From Brackiella oedipodis DSM 13743 (GTDB lineage: Bacteria; Pseudomonadota; Gammaproteobacteria; Burkholderiales; Burkholderiaceae_B): DNA of 64,000 bases. This document shows positions 9,456 to 18,943 of this stretch, in pieces. The notes beneath the pieces were generated by a model. It was not told where the DNA came from and did not search any database. It saw nothing but the letters and a program-made list of their open reading frames with translations. The translations under genes were made by a program, and so were the position numbers. The number at the start of each line of letters is the position of its first letter. Within the stretch, counting starts at the first letter, position 1. The stretch covers positions 186,001 to 250,000 of the forward strand of contig NZ_JHZJ01000009.1 in assembly GCF_000621025.1 (NCBI RefSeq). Reading direction: 5' to 3'.

Positions 9456-11258
9456 ATGGATTGGGCTAAAGAGTTATTAGACAGCGGCCATTGGATTGTA
9501 ATGTCATTTGTGGGCTCGGTAATAGGGGTGATTATTGTTGGCCTTATTTTGATCAAAACCACTACCTGGGCTCAGCAATTTTGGTTGATTGGCGGACAAT
9601 ACTTCAATCCGCGACGCCACCCCAAAAGCTTAGTAATGTTTGCCATTATTTTATTTCTGAGCTTGTTTGGCGTACGAATTAATATCTTGTTCTCAAATTG
9701 GTACAACAGCATGTATAGCGCCCTCCAGGCAAAAAACGAGTCGGTGTTTTGGATGCAAATGGGGGTATTTAGCGTCTTGGCGCTGATTCATGTGATTCGT
9801 ATCTTAGTGTCTTTTTATTTGCAACAACGTTTTATTATTGGCTGGCGTGAAACACTCAATGACCAATTACTGACTCGATGGATGCAAAACAAAAGCTACT
9901 ACCGCTTATTTTTCTTAAAGCAAAAGATTGATAACCCGGACCAACGCATCCAGCAAGATGTCACCGAATTTGCAAATACGTCTATGACCCTCATGTTAGG
10001 GGTGGTCACGAGTTTGGTCTCGACCGTTTCATTTACCTGGATTTTATGGGGTTTGTCAGGTGATATTAATATCTTTGGCGTCACTATTCCTCGCGGTATG
10101 GTCTTTATCTTATTTATTTATGTGTTGATTGCCACTGTATTTGCTTTCAAAATTGGGCGACCATTAATTCGACTCAATTTCTTAGATGAACGTCTTAACG
10201 CAAACTACCGTTATTCCTTGATTCGCGTGCGCGAATATGCAGAGAGCATTGCTTTTTATGGGGGCGAAAAAATCGAGCGCAGTAAATTATTGCGTAGTTT
10301 CAAACAGATTATTCAAAACTATTGGGCGATTGTCTTTCGATCCCTTAAATTTCAGGGCTTTAACCTAGGGGTGTCACAGTTGGCGGTCATTTTCCCATTT
10401 ATCGTACAAGCCCCCCGCTTTTTTGCCGACAAATTATCTTTGGGGGATATGGTGCAAACCGCCCAAGCCTTTGGTCAATTACAAGACAGCCTGTCTTTTT
10501 TCCGCACAGTCTATGATGATTTTGCAGGGTACAAAGCCACTTTATTCCGACTCGCAAGTTTCTACCAAAGCCTAGATCAAACCGAGAGTCTACCGGTACC
10601 CAATCGTAGTGTACAAGCGCATGAGGTCAGCCTGCAGCACGTCAATATTTATACACCCGCTCAAGAAGCATTGGTGCAAGACCTATCTTTTGCCGTGGCC
10701 GAAGGACAATCGCTGTTATTGCAAGGGCCTTCAGGGGCGGGCAAAACCACCATCTTGCGTACTGTGGCGGGTCTTTGGCCGTATGCAGATGGCCAGATTG
10801 TTTGTCCCAAAGAAGACACGATCTTCTTATCTCAAAAACCGTATTTGCCCGAAGGCAATTTATTGGATGTCTTGTACTATCCCGAAGCCGTTCCTCATAA
10901 TGCCTTAGAACAAGCGACTACAGTGCTGAAAAAAGTCAATCTCGGTCACTTAATTGCTCATCTGCAAGAAGAGTCGCATTGGATGCATACGCTCTCCCAA
11001 GGCGAGCAACAGCGGGTCGCCTTTGCGCGTTTATTATTACTGAAACCTAAGGTCGCCTTTCTGGATGAAGCCACCTCGGCGATGGATGAAGGTTTGGAAG
11101 ACGCCATGTATCGCTTAGTACATGAAGAACTCCCTAATTTGCGACTCATTAGTGTCGGCCATCGTAGCACCCTTAAAGTGCATCATAGCGATATTTTAGC
11201 CCTCGAAAAAGGAGGGCACTGGCGCCTAGAAAAGCTCTCTAGCACTCAATCTGTATAA
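9456..11258 (+). CDS. ABC transporter, fused permease/ATPase (SbmA/BacA-like, YddA type)
   Basis: A 600-residue half-transporter with an N-terminal membrane domain of about six helices (residues about 15-370) resembling the SbmA/BacA and ABC_membrane_2 families. The C-terminal ATPase has Walker A GPSGAGKTT, signature LSQGEQQRVAFARL, and Walker B VAFLDEATSAMD. It probably works as a homodimer in the inner membrane. Related proteins include E. coli YddA and mycobacterial Rv1819c; relatives import peptides or cobalamin, but the substrate here is unknown. It is divergent from dadA and ends 36 bases before a GNAT gene. Confidence 0.85.
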   Translation: MDWAKELLDSGHWIVMSFVGSVIGVIIVGLILIKTTTWAQQFWLIGGQYFNPRRHPKSLVMFAIILFLSLFGVRINILFSNWYNSMYSALQAKNESVFWMQMGVFSVLALIHVIRILVSFYLQQRFIIGWRETLNDQLLTRWMQNKSYYRLFFLKQKIDNPDQRIQQDVTEFANTSMTLMLGVVTSLVSTVSFTWILWGLSGDINIFGVTIPRGMVFILFIYVLIATVFAFKIGRPLIRLNFLDERLNANYRYSLIRVREYAESIAFYGGEKIERSKLLRSFKQIIQNYWAIVFRSLKFQGFNLGVSQLAVIFPFIVQAPRFFADKLSLGDMVQTAQAFGQLQDSLSFFRTVYDDFAGYKATLFRLASFYQSLDQTESLPVPNRSVQAHEVSLQHVNIYTPAQEALVQDLSFAVAEGQSLLLQGPSGAGKTTILRTVAGLWPYADGQIVCPKEDTIFLSQKPYLPEGNLLDVLYYPEAVPHNALEQATTVLKKVNLGHLIAHLQEESHWMHTLSQGEQQRVAFARLLLLKPKVAFLDEATSAMDEGLEDAMYRLVHEELPNLRLISVGHRSTLKVHHSDILALEKGGHWRLEKLSSTQSV

Positions 11259-11294
11259 CGACGTGTATTAACCCAAAAAACAATGAGGTCCGCG

Positions 11295-11729
11295 ATGACA
11301 AACACTTATCAGTTACGTGCTGGCGCTTGGCAAACGTTGCGTGAAGCGGCAAGTGCCGTGCGTTTAGCTGTGTTTGTACAAGAGCAACAGGTGCCTCTGG
11401 AGCTCGAATTTGACGCTATGGATGAGCAGTGCCTGCATGTGGTGGCTTTTGATGCCCAGCAGCAGGCCGTCGCCACGGGGCGTTTATTGCCCGATGGCTA
11501 TATTGGCCGCATGGCGGTTTTGCCGGCGCATCGGGGTACGGGGTTAGGGAGTCGGGTATTGCAGTGTTTGATGGCTGAAGGCCGCCGTCGTGGCCACCAA
11601 GCCTTGCTGCTTAGTGCTCAGGTGCAGGCCTTGGCGTTTTATGTCAAGCATGGTTTTGTAGCAGAAGGGCAAGTATACAAAGATGCGGGTATTGACCATA
11701 AAACCATGCGCTATATCGTTGAGTCTTAA
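11295..11729 (+). CDS. GNAT-family N-acetyltransferase
   Basis: A 144-residue acetyltransferase with the acetyl-CoA motif A visible as GRMAVLPAHRGTGLGSRVL (about residues 75-93) and the terminal AFYVKHGFVAEG strand-helix typical of the ElaA/YjcF-like group. The substrate is unknown. Start: an ATG at 11283 has no ribosome-binding site, whereas ATG at 11295 follows GAGGT by five bases, so the latter is used. It may be cotranscribed with the preceding ABC transporter and is closed by a terminator. Confidence 0.82.
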   Translation: MTNTYQLRAGAWQTLREAASAVRLAVFVQEQQVPLELEFDAMDEQCLHVVAFDAQQQAVATGRLLPDGYIGRMAVLPAHRGTGLGSRVLQCLMAEGRRRGHQALLLSAQVQALAFYVKHGFVAEGQVYKDAGIDHKTMRYIVES

Positions 11730-11743
11730 CTAACTGCCCCACT

Positions 11744-11771
11744 AGCCTAGAGTGAGCCTCTAGGCTTTTTT
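11744..11771. terminator. Intrinsic terminator between GNAT gene and SirB2 gene
   Basis: A perfect nine-pair stem (11744-11752 with 11758-11766), a five-base loop and six T. The T run overlaps the stop codon of the convergent SirB2-type gene. Confidence 0.85.
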
Positions 11772-12150
11772 AGAGCCAAGTCAACCATGATAAGGGGCTC
11801 TTAGTGAAGGCGCAGCCAATAATATAGGCGTAAGCCAGGGTAGCAAGCAGTAAACCGAGGATTTTTTGCCCCTTGGTTTTGCCACGTTTAATGGCAATCG
11901 TCCCGAATACTATATACAGCAGCAGACCGACGATTTTGGCAAAAATAAAAGGGTGATTAAAGCCGATAATTGAGGCTAGCCATAGTCCGCAAAGCAATAA
12001 ACAGGTATCGATCATATGCGGTAAGGCTCGAACGACTTTATGTTGTAGTAGAGCAGAACCTTGAATTGACCAAAAAGAGCGCAGCAAGAAAAAAGCAAAT
12101 GTGAGCACAGCCAAACTGAGATGAATGTGTTTGATGGCGAGATAAGACAT
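11770..12150 (-). CDS. SirB2-type integral membrane protein
   Basis: A 126-residue protein made of about four membrane helices (roughly residues 7-24, 45-62, 68-86 and 97-115). The N-terminal YLAIKHIHLSLA segment, the central helices and the position of the charged loop KRGKTKGQK match the SirB2 family. The name comes from an invasion-gene regulator context in Salmonella; the molecular function is not established. It is divergent from the TSUP permease gene. Confidence 0.78.
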   Translation of the reverse strand: MSYLAIKHIHLSLAVLTFAFFLLRSFWSIQGSALLQHKVVRALPHMIDTCLLLCGLWLASIIGFNHPFIFAKIVGLLLYIVFGTIAIKRGKTKGQKILGLLLATLAYAYIIGCAFTKSPLSWLTWL

Positions 12151-12276
12151 TTAGCAATTTCCTTTTTGGGTGCTTTATAAATAGCCGCTTTTTAGCGTAT
12201 GATATAAGCATAAAATAAGTTTTAATTATAAGACAAAAAGTGCAGAGCCTACTGCATAAAAGGAGTCAGGGGACTT

Positions 12277-13041
12277 ATGGATTTACAAATTGGTTGGGAG
12301 ATCTTACTGCTATTGTTTTTGGTGGCGGCTTTAGCAGGTTTTATAGATACCATCGCTGGTGGCGGCGGTCTCATAACGGTGCCAGTATTACTTTCTTGTG
12401 GATTGCCAGTGATTAATGCCTTAGCCACTAATAAATTACAAGGATCCTTCGGGACGTTTGTGGCGACCCTGACCATGGCACGACGACAGATTCTCAATAT
12501 TCGTGAATCATGGGTGCCCGCTGTGACCTCTCTCATCGGTTCTGCTCTGGGCACAGCGTTGGTCTATAGTATCAATCCAAGCGCCCTAGATGTCATTATC
12601 CCCATTGTTTTGATCGTGATCGGCTTGTACTTCCTATTAGCGCCTGCCGCGGGTAAGGTCGAGCGGGCACCGCGTCTATCCAATACCGCCTTTAATGCCA
12701 CGGTAGCCCCCGCGATTGGTTTTTATGATGGCTTTTTCGGTCCGGGTACGGGTTCCTTTTTCTCCTTGGCCAATGTTGCCCTTAAGGGACAGCAAATCAT
12801 TAAGGCCACCGCCAATGCAAAATTTTTTAATTGCACCAGTAATATAGCCTCCGTTGTTTTGTATATCGCAGGGGGAAAGGTAATTTGGTTTATTGGTCTG
12901 AGCATGATGCTGGGCCAATGGCTAGGTGCCTTTTACGGTTCACGAGTCGTATTAAGTCACGGCACGCGTTTTATTCGGCCGATGATCGTGATCATGAGCT
13001 TGTTATTAATTGTTCGCTACTTATATCAAAAGTTTTATTGA
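12277..13041 (+). CDS. TSUP/TauE-family membrane permease
   Basis: A 254-residue inner-membrane protein of the sulfite-exporter TauE/SafE (TSUP, YfcA-like) family with about eight helices. The N-terminal motif GFIDTIAGGGGLITVP is characteristic, and its repeat-like counterpart GFYDGFFGPGTGSFF appears in the second half. Substrates in the family include sulfite and organic sulfur compounds; which applies here is unknown. The stop codon overlaps the ribosome-binding site of rnr, which suggests translational coupling. Confidence 0.87.
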   Translation: MDLQIGWEILLLLFLVAALAGFIDTIAGGGGLITVPVLLSCGLPVINALATNKLQGSFGTFVATLTMARRQILNIRESWVPAVTSLIGSALGTALVYSINPSALDVIIPIVLIVIGLYFLLAPAAGKVERAPRLSNTAFNATVAPAIGFYDGFFGPGTGSFFSLANVALKGQQIIKATANAKFFNCTSNIASVVLYIAGGKVIWFIGLSMMLGQWLGAFYGSRVVLSHGTRFIRPMIVIMSLLLIVRYLYQKFY

Positions 13042-13051
13042 GGTAATTATT

Positions 13052-15478
13052 TTGAAGCAGGATAATCCTGAATTTTCAGACCAAGAAGAAGCATTTGATG
13101 TTGATGTGCCTTCACGAGAACAGATACTCGCGCTGTTTCGCAGCCAAAACAAACCTCTCCTTAGCAAAGATTTAGTCAAGCATTTTCATCTCAGCACTAA
13201 GACCGCTATCAAAGGCTTAGAGAACCGCTTAGCGGCCATGCAAAGAGATGCGCAGCTGGCGCAAAATGAAGGCGGCAGCTGGTATTTATTGGCGCCAGAT
13301 CCCAGCCTTATCGCCGGTATTGTGCAAGGTCACAAGGACGGCTTTGGTTTTTTAATTCCTTTCGACAAAAAGAAAGAAGATCTCTATATATCACCACGCG
13401 AAATGCAAAAAGTCATGCATGGTGACGAAGTACTTGCCAAAGCCGCAGGCAATGTACGCGGTAAATCCGAGGCCATTATCCTCGAGGTCGTCAAACGTGC
13501 GAATGTACGTTTAGTTGGTCGCCTGCTGCAAGAAGGCAGCCAATTTGTAGTGGCTCCAGAGGATCATCGTATCAAAAACGATATTCTGGTTGCGCCTCGA
13601 GATATTGGTCAAGCCCAAGTGGGCATGGTAGTGACGGTCGAGATTATTCGTCAACCGACGCGCCAAATCGCGGCCCAAGGCAAAATCATCGAAGTGCTCG
13701 GTGAGATTGATGATCCTGGCATGGAGATTGAAATTGCGGTACGTAAATTCAATGTACCGCAGTTTTTTTCTAAAGCGGCTTTACAGCAAGCCGATAAACT
13801 CCCTGACACGGTTCAAACCAAAGATCTCAAGCATCGAGTCGATTTACGCGATGTGCCGCTGATTACGATTGATGGCGAGGATGCACGCGATTTTGATGAT
13901 GCCGTTTTTTGTCAAGAAACCAGTATTCCCAGTGGCCGTGGTAAGGCCAAGGCCTGGCGTTTACTAGTAGCCATTGCAGACGTTGCCCACTACGTCAAAC
14001 CCCAAGATGCGCTCGACAAAGATGCTGCCGAGAGAGGGACGAGTGTGTATTTCCCGCGTCGTGTCATCCCCATGTTGCCCGAGAAGCTCTCTAACGGTTT
14101 ATGTTCACTCAATCCTCAGGTTGATCGCTTAGCCTTAGTGTGCGACATGATTATTCCTGCGACTGGGCGCAAACAAGGTCAGGTCAAAGCCTATCAATTT
14201 TATGAAGCCGTGATTTGCTCGCACCATCGGGTGACTTACAGTCAGGCTTGGGAGGCATTGCAAAATGCTGAGGGACCGCAAGCGCAACAATTACAAGACG
14301 TGTTGCCGCAAATTCGAGATTTGTATAGTTTGTTCGAATTACTACACGCCCAGCGTAAGCAGCGGGGTGCCATGGATTTTGATACGGTAGAAACCAAAAT
14401 CATCTGTAATGACGTGGGCAAAATCGAACAAATCGTGCCGTTTTATCGCAATGATGCGCATCGCCTGATAGAAGAATGTATGCTGGCCGCCAATACCTGC
14501 GCGGCTGACTTTATGCAAAAGCACAAAAAACAAGGCTTGTATCGTGTGCATGGTGGTCCTACCCCCGAAAAGCTCAGCATGCTACGCGACTACCTAAAGT
14601 TCACGGGTTTACAGCTGGGCGGTGGTAATGAGCCTAGCAGCCTTGATTATGCCGAGTTAATTAGTAAGGCTCGTGAAAGAGAGGATTTTCAGATTATCCA
14701 AAGCATGGTCTTACGCTCTATGCAGCAAGCCGTATATTCTCCCGATAACGATGGTCACTTTGGCTTAGCCTATAGTGCTTATAGCCACTTTACCTCGCCG
14801 ATTCGCCGTTATCCTGACCTGTTAACCCACCGCGTGATCAAGTCGGTATTGCACCACAAAGAATATGTGCCACAAATTGAAGGCATTGAACGCGCCAAAG
14901 GGGAATCCAAAAAAGAATACGAGCATGCGGTCTGGGAACGCCTTGGTATTTTGCATTCGGCCTTTGAACGACGCGCCGACGAAGCTTCCTACGATGTTCA
15001 AGCTTGGCTCAAATGTTGGTTTATGCGCGATGCTGTCGGTGATGTCTTTAGTGGCAAAATCACCGGTGTTAGCAATTTCGGCATTTTTGTCACGCTCGAT
15101 TCGCTTTATATCGAAGGTTTAGTCCATGTCACGCAATTGGGCGATGAATATTTTCAATATCATGAGCAATTGCATGAGCTCCAAGGTGAACGCACGGGCA
15201 AACGTTATCGCTTGACCGATGCCGTCACCGTACAGATCAGTCGGGTCGACCTTGAGGCACGCAAAATTGAATTCAAACTCCTCAAGGGCACTAGTGTGGA
15301 TAGCATTCGCAAAGCCATTAAAGGTGGGCAAGACGCCCCTCCACGGCGCTACAAAAAAGCCGCCAAACCCAAACCCAAAGCGCTCAAGGGATCAGCCTCT
15401 GAGCGCCGTGCTGCCGCTCGTAAGCTAGCCAATGAGGGCAAGAGCAAACGCAAAAAAAGTCAGCGCAAAAAACGTTAA
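13052..15478 (+). CDS. rnr: Ribonuclease R
   Basis: A processive 3'-to-5' exoribonuclease of 808 residues. It has an N-terminal winged-helix region, cold-shock domains, a central RNB domain with the catalytic aspartates in DGEDARDFDDAV, a C-terminal S1 domain (GKITGVSNFGIFVTL) and a long Lys/Arg tail. A GTG-like earlier start at 13010 lies inside the previous gene; TTG at 13052, seven bases after GAGGT, fits best. It is followed 13 bases later by rlmB, as in many proteobacteria. Confidence 0.96.
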   Translation: MKQDNPEFSDQEEAFDVDVPSREQILALFRSQNKPLLSKDLVKHFHLSTKTAIKGLENRLAAMQRDAQLAQNEGGSWYLLAPDPSLIAGIVQGHKDGFGFLIPFDKKKEDLYISPREMQKVMHGDEVLAKAAGNVRGKSEAIILEVVKRANVRLVGRLLQEGSQFVVAPEDHRIKNDILVAPRDIGQAQVGMVVTVEIIRQPTRQIAAQGKIIEVLGEIDDPGMEIEIAVRKFNVPQFFSKAALQQADKLPDTVQTKDLKHRVDLRDVPLITIDGEDARDFDDAVFCQETSIPSGRGKAKAWRLLVAIADVAHYVKPQDALDKDAAERGTSVYFPRRVIPMLPEKLSNGLCSLNPQVDRLALVCDMIIPATGRKQGQVKAYQFYEAVICSHHRVTYSQAWEALQNAEGPQAQQLQDVLPQIRDLYSLFELLHAQRKQRGAMDFDTVETKIICNDVGKIEQIVPFYRNDAHRLIEECMLAANTCAADFMQKHKKQGLYRVHGGPTPEKLSMLRDYLKFTGLQLGGGNEPSSLDYAELISKAREREDFQIIQSMVLRSMQQAVYSPDNDGHFGLAYSAYSHFTSPIRRYPDLLTHRVIKSVLHHKEYVPQIEGIERAKGESKKEYEHAVWERLGILHSAFERRADEASYDVQAWLKCWFMRDAVGDVFSGKITGVSNFGIFVTLDSLYIEGLVHVTQLGDEYFQYHEQLHELQGERTGKRYRLTDAVTVQISRVDLEARKIEFKLLKGTSVDSIRKAIKGGQDAPPRRYKKAAKPKPKALKGSASERRAAARKLANEGKSKRKKSQRKKR

Positions 15479-15491
15479 GTAAAGAAGTATT

Positions 15492-16235
15492 ATGAGTGAA
15501 TCCCAAGTTTTGGCAGGTTTTCATGCTGTCAATGCCCGTGTAAAACATGATCCTGATTCGATTTCAGGCCTTTATTTTGACAAAAGCCGTCATGACAAAC
15601 GCATGCAGTCTTTGCTAAATAAGGCTGAATTCGCGGGAGTTAAGCTATATGGTGTCGAGGCTCAACGTCTCGACGGTCTTGCTAAAGGTGTCCGTCATCA
15701 AGGTGTGGTGGCTCTTGCCAAGGCCTCACCACTGGCGGTGACGGTCGATGAAGTGCTCGATCTCCTTGAAGGCCCTGCATTTTTATTGGTCCTCGATGGT
15801 GTCACAGACCCGCATAATCTCGGTGCGTGTTTGCGAACGGCCGATGCCGCGGGTGTGCATGCGGTGATTGCCCCTAAAGATAAAGCCGTGAGTATCAATG
15901 CCACAGTGCAGCGTGTCGCCTGTGGCGCGGCCGAAACCGTACCCTATATTATGGTGACCAATTTAGCGCGGACCCTGCGTGCTCTCAAAGAGCGCGATGT
16001 CTTATTAGTGGGAACCGACGATCAAGCGTCAGACACTATGTATGCGGCCGATGCCACGGGTTCAATTGCTTGGGTCATGGGTGCCGAAGGCAAGGGCATG
16101 CGCCGTTTGACCAAAGAAACGTGCGACGTCTTGGTCAATATTCCCATGCTGGGCTCGGTCGAGAGTCTCAATGTCAGTGTAGCTAGTGCTGTTTGTCTCT
16201 ATGAAACCGTACGTCAACGTAGTCAAAAAGGATAA
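15492..16235 (+). CDS. rlmB: 23S rRNA 2'-O-ribose methyltransferase RlmB
   Basis: SPOUT-class enzyme of 247 residues that methylates the 2'-OH of G2251 (E. coli numbering) in 23S rRNA. An N-terminal substrate-binding domain precedes the knotted SpoU domain, which shows motif 1 [13 protein letters not shown], motif 2 [13 protein letters not shown] and motif 3 [16 protein letters not shown]. The rnr-rlmB pair is a conserved arrangement. Confidence 0.95.
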   Translation: MSESQVLAGFHAVNARVKHDPDSISGLYFDKSRHDKRMQSLLNKAEFAGVKLYGVEAQRLDGLAKGVRHQGVVALAKASPLAVTVDEVLDLLEGPAFLLVLDGVTDPHNLGACLRTADAAGVHAVIAPKDKAVSINATVQRVACGAAETVPYIMVTNLARTLRALKERDVLLVGTDDQASDTMYAADATGSIAWVMGAEGKGMRRLTKETCDVLVNIPMLGSVESLNVSVASAVCLYETVRQRSQKG

Positions 16236-16238
16236 TAA

Positions 16239-17477
16239 ATGAGTAAATATGGTTTAACCACAACAATTGTGCATCATGAACAACAACAAGCTATCGAGCA
16301 TAATGCTGTACACAAACCGATTCATGTTTCTTGTCAGTATGCCTTTGCTAATGCGAATGAATTGGTCACTGCCTTTCAAGGCACAGGTGGCTTTACGTAT
16401 TCACGCCAAGGCACGCCGACTACGAGCGTGCTTGAAGATCTCATCAACACCTTAGAAGAGGGGATTGGTACCATTAGTTTTAGTAGTGGTATGGCGGCCT
16501 TAAGTGCTGTTTTTTATAGTTTACTCAGACAGGGTGACCATTTAATTTGTAGTAAATTTATTTTTGGCAATACCAAAAGTTTGCTTACGCAACTCGCTCA
16601 TCTAGGTGTTGAAATCACCTTTGTCGATCCCTGCAATGCCCAAGAAATCAGCGCCGCTATCCAAGACAATAGCCGTATGCTGTTTACAGAGACGATTGCC
16701 AACCCCGGCACGCAAGTGGCGGCCCTCCAAGAAATGGGTCAATTGTGTAAGGCCCATGGTCTAGTGTATGTGATAGATAACACCATGACGACGCCGATGT
16801 TGCTCAAGGGTAAAGACGTGCAAGCCGACATTGTGATGCATTCCTTGAGCAAATATATTTGCGGTCATGCCAATGCACTGGGAGGCTCTTTAACAGTCAC
16901 GGGCTTATATGATTGGAGCCGCTACCCAAATATTTATGATGACTACAAAAAAGGCGATGTCTATCATTGGGGATTGTTGCAATTACGCAAAAAAGGCTTG
17001 CGCGATGTCGGGGCTTGCATGTCTTCGGACGCTGCTCATCGGATTCTGATGGGGGCTGAAACCTTTCCTATACGTATGCAACGCTATTGCTCGACGGCGC
17101 AACAATTAGCGGAGTTTCTACAAAATCAAGCGGGTATCAATAAGGTGACGTATCCGGCGTTGAGTTCACACCCAGAGCACCAACGCTGCCAAGACCTTTT
17201 CGGAGGCAATGGTGGTGCTTTATTGGCCATTGAACTGAGTGACGATGTCGACTGCCTCGCGTTTTTGGATGAGCTCAAACTCGTGGTCTTGGCGACCCAT
17301 TTGGGAGATAACCGAACTCTGGCCTTGCCAGTGGCGCGCACGATCTATCATGAAATGGGCCCACAAAAACGCGCCGAAATGGGCATTGTCGATGGCTTAT
17401 TGCGTGTTTCTGTCGGTCTCGAAGACCCTCAAGATCTCATTGATGATTTTGCTAATGCTTTGAAAAAACTAGCTTAA
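16239..17477 (+). CDS. Cys/Met-metabolism PLP enzyme (cystathionine gamma-synthase family)
   Basis: A 412-residue fold-type I PLP enzyme of the Cys/Met metabolism family. The Schiff-base lysine lies in HSLSKYICGHANALGG, the YSRQGTPT segment binds the neighbouring subunit's PLP phosphate, and GMAALSAV and ETIANPGTQ are further family landmarks. Members act as cystathionine synthase or lyase, homocysteine synthase, or methionine gamma-lyase. The sequence alone does not settle which. It starts three bases after rlmB stops, probably in the same transcript. Confidence 0.85.
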   Translation: MSKYGLTTTIVHHEQQQAIEHNAVHKPIHVSCQYAFANANELVTAFQGTGGFTYSRQGTPTTSVLEDLINTLEEGIGTISFSSGMAALSAVFYSLLRQGDHLICSKFIFGNTKSLLTQLAHLGVEITFVDPCNAQEISAAIQDNSRMLFTETIANPGTQVAALQEMGQLCKAHGLVYVIDNTMTTPMLLKGKDVQADIVMHSLSKYICGHANALGGSLTVTGLYDWSRYPNIYDDYKKGDVYHWGLLQLRKKGLRDVGACMSSDAAHRILMGAETFPIRMQRYCSTAQQLAEFLQNQAGINKVTYPALSSHPEHQRCQDLFGGNGGALLAIELSDDVDCLAFLDELKLVVLATHLGDNRTLALPVARTIYHEMGPQKRAEMGIVDGLLRVSVGLEDPQDLIDDFANALKKLA

Positions 17478-17491
17478 ATGTCAAACTGTCA

Positions 17492-17521
17492 CAAAAATCT
17501 AACAAAAATCTGTAAAAATCT
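17492..17521 (+). repeat. Three helically phased A-tracts upstream of the HU promoter
   Basis: Three copies of a (C/T)AAAAATCT unit begin at 17492, 17503 and 17513, spaced 11 and 10 bases, about one helical turn. Such phased A-tracts bend DNA. They end about 50 bases before the candidate -35 element of the HU-type gene, a position suited to an UP element or protein-induced bend; that role is inferred. Confidence 0.5.
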
Positions 17522-17572
17522 AATGCAGATAAGGTTTAGTTAAACTGCACCGTATTTTGATTTTGTTTTTGC

Positions 17573-17599
17573 TTGACAGTCAAAGCGCGGCTGTATGAT
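17573..17599 (+). promoter_or_regulatory. Candidate sigma-70 promoter of the HU gene
   Basis: A perfect TTGACA at 17573-17578 and TATGAT at 17594-17599 are separated by 15 bases. A second -10-like TATACT at 17602 has a spacer too long for the same -35. The gene begins at 17662 after a GGGGTAA ribosome-binding region. Confidence 0.55.
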
Positions 17600-17661
17600 C
17601 ATATACTATAAATCCGTATTTCTCTTTAGAATATCAACGTAAACCAATAGGGGTAACCTAA

Positions 17662-18000
17662 ATGAATAAAACTCAGTTAATCGATATCATCGCTAGTAAA
17701 ACTGATCTCCCAAAATCCAAAGCAGGTGAAGTGTTAGATGTTGTCTTTACAGCGGTCAAGGATTCTCTTGTCAAACATGAAGATGTGACTTTCATTGGAT
17801 TCGGTACATTTACAGTGGGTGAGCGTGCAGCACGTACAGGCCGTAACCCAGTGACTGGCGAAGAATTAAAAATCCAAGAAGCTTATGTGCCTAAATTCCG
17901 CGCCGGTAAAGCCTTAAAAGACGTTGTCAAAGCTAGCAAACCACCAAAATCTAAAGCTAAAGCCAAAAAGAAATCTGCTAGCAAATCCAAAAGTAAATAA
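17662..18000 (+). CDS. HU-family DNA-binding protein with basic C-terminal tail
   Basis: A nucleoid-associated protein. Residues 1 to about 92 form a standard HU/IHF fold, with NKTQLIDIIA at the N-terminus, the GFGTF turn and the arm region ARTGRNPVTGEE, including the conserved proline that intercalates in DNA. An extra tail of about 20 residues rich in Lys, Ser and Ala brings it to 112 residues, compared with about 90 for ordinary HU. The tail resembles histone H1-like extensions and probably adds non-specific DNA contacts. Strong promoter and terminator frame it as a single-gene unit. Confidence 0.9.
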   Translation: MNKTQLIDIIASKTDLPKSKAGEVLDVVFTAVKDSLVKHEDVTFIGFGTFTVGERAARTGRNPVTGEELKIQEAYVPKFRAGKALKDVVKASKPPKSKAKAKKKSASKSKSK

Positions 18001-18026
18001 ACTGAGTTTTTGCGCACCATAAACCT

Positions 18027-18055
18027 AAAGGATTGATCTGCTCAATCCTTTTTTT
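18027..18055 (+). terminator. Intrinsic terminator of the HU gene
   Basis: A ten-pair stem (18027-18036 with 18042-18051), a five-base loop, then continuing T to 18055. Confidence 0.9.
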
Positions 18056-18113
18056 GTCACTAAAAAAACGATGTCTGGCGGCTAGCCAGCTCATCAAAGT
18101 AGAGGAGAGCCAT

Positions 18114-18929
18114 ATGTCGCAAACACTGAAAGTAGCCGTCGGTCAGTTTGCTGCCGTCAACGATATCAATCAAAACAAGCAAGCCATCGAAACGCTTTTT
18201 AATCAAGCTGCCAAAGAAGGCGCGGAGTTATTAGTGTTGCCCGAGGCGTCTATGTGTTCCTTCACCTCGGAATTAGCGGTTCTCAAACAAATCGCTCAGC
18301 AAGATTCGCCAGCTTTTGTTGAGTTCATTCAACGGCTAACGCAACAGCACCAGATGTACGCCGTGGTCGGCATACTCAGTGAGCACACTGAAGCCCAAGA
18401 GTCACGCGTGAGTAACCAATTATGGGTCATGAATAATGAGGGTGAAGTGATTTGTCGCTATAGCAAATTGCATTTATATGACGCCTTTAATTTTAAGGAG
18501 TCAGACAAGGTCGCCCCCGGAGAAATTCATGAAGATGGCAGCGAATTAGGATTATTTGCCCTCAAGGATTTCACCATCGGCCTACTCGATTGTTATGATT
18601 TGCGCTTTCCCGAATTGAGTCGTCGCTTAGTGCAAGCGGGTGCTGACGTCATTTCTTTGAGTGCGGCCTGGCTTAAGGGCCCCTACAAGGAAATCCACTG
18701 GGATATTTTGAGCAAGGCCAGAGCGATTGAAAATACCGCTTATGTCTTGGCAAGTGGTCAAACAGCGCCTAATAATTGTGGTCAGAGTCAAATTATCGAT
18801 CCTATGGGTAGTGTTTTAGCTGGGGCTGCAGATGAGCCCGGGATTGCCGTCGCAACACTTAGCAAACAACGCTTGCAGTCTGTACGCGAATTGTTACCAT
18901 GTTTAGCGAATCGCCGTTATCAATCATAG
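18114..18929 (+). CDS. Nitrilase-superfamily carbon-nitrogen hydrolase
   Basis: A 271-residue amidase of the nitrilase superfamily. The Glu-Lys-Cys triad is visible: Glu in VLPEASM, Lys in RYSKLHLYDAF and Cys in GLLDCYDLRFPEL. Family members closest in pattern are Nit1/Nit2-like enzymes that hydrolyse deaminated glutathione or omega-amides; the substrate is not proven. ATG at 18114 follows a strong AGGAG; the frame stays open upstream only through the HU terminator, so the longer version is unlikely. Confidence 0.85.
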   Translation: MSQTLKVAVGQFAAVNDINQNKQAIETLFNQAAKEGAELLVLPEASMCSFTSELAVLKQIAQQDSPAFVEFIQRLTQQHQMYAVVGILSEHTEAQESRVSNQLWVMNNEGEVICRYSKLHLYDAFNFKESDKVAPGEIHEDGSELGLFALKDFTIGLLDCYDLRFPELSRRLVQAGADVISLSAAWLKGPYKEIHWDILSKARAIENTAYVLASGQTAPNNCGQSQIIDPMGSVLAGAADEPGIAVATLSKQRLQSVRELLPCLANRRYQS

Positions 18930-18943
18930 TAGAATAGATATAT

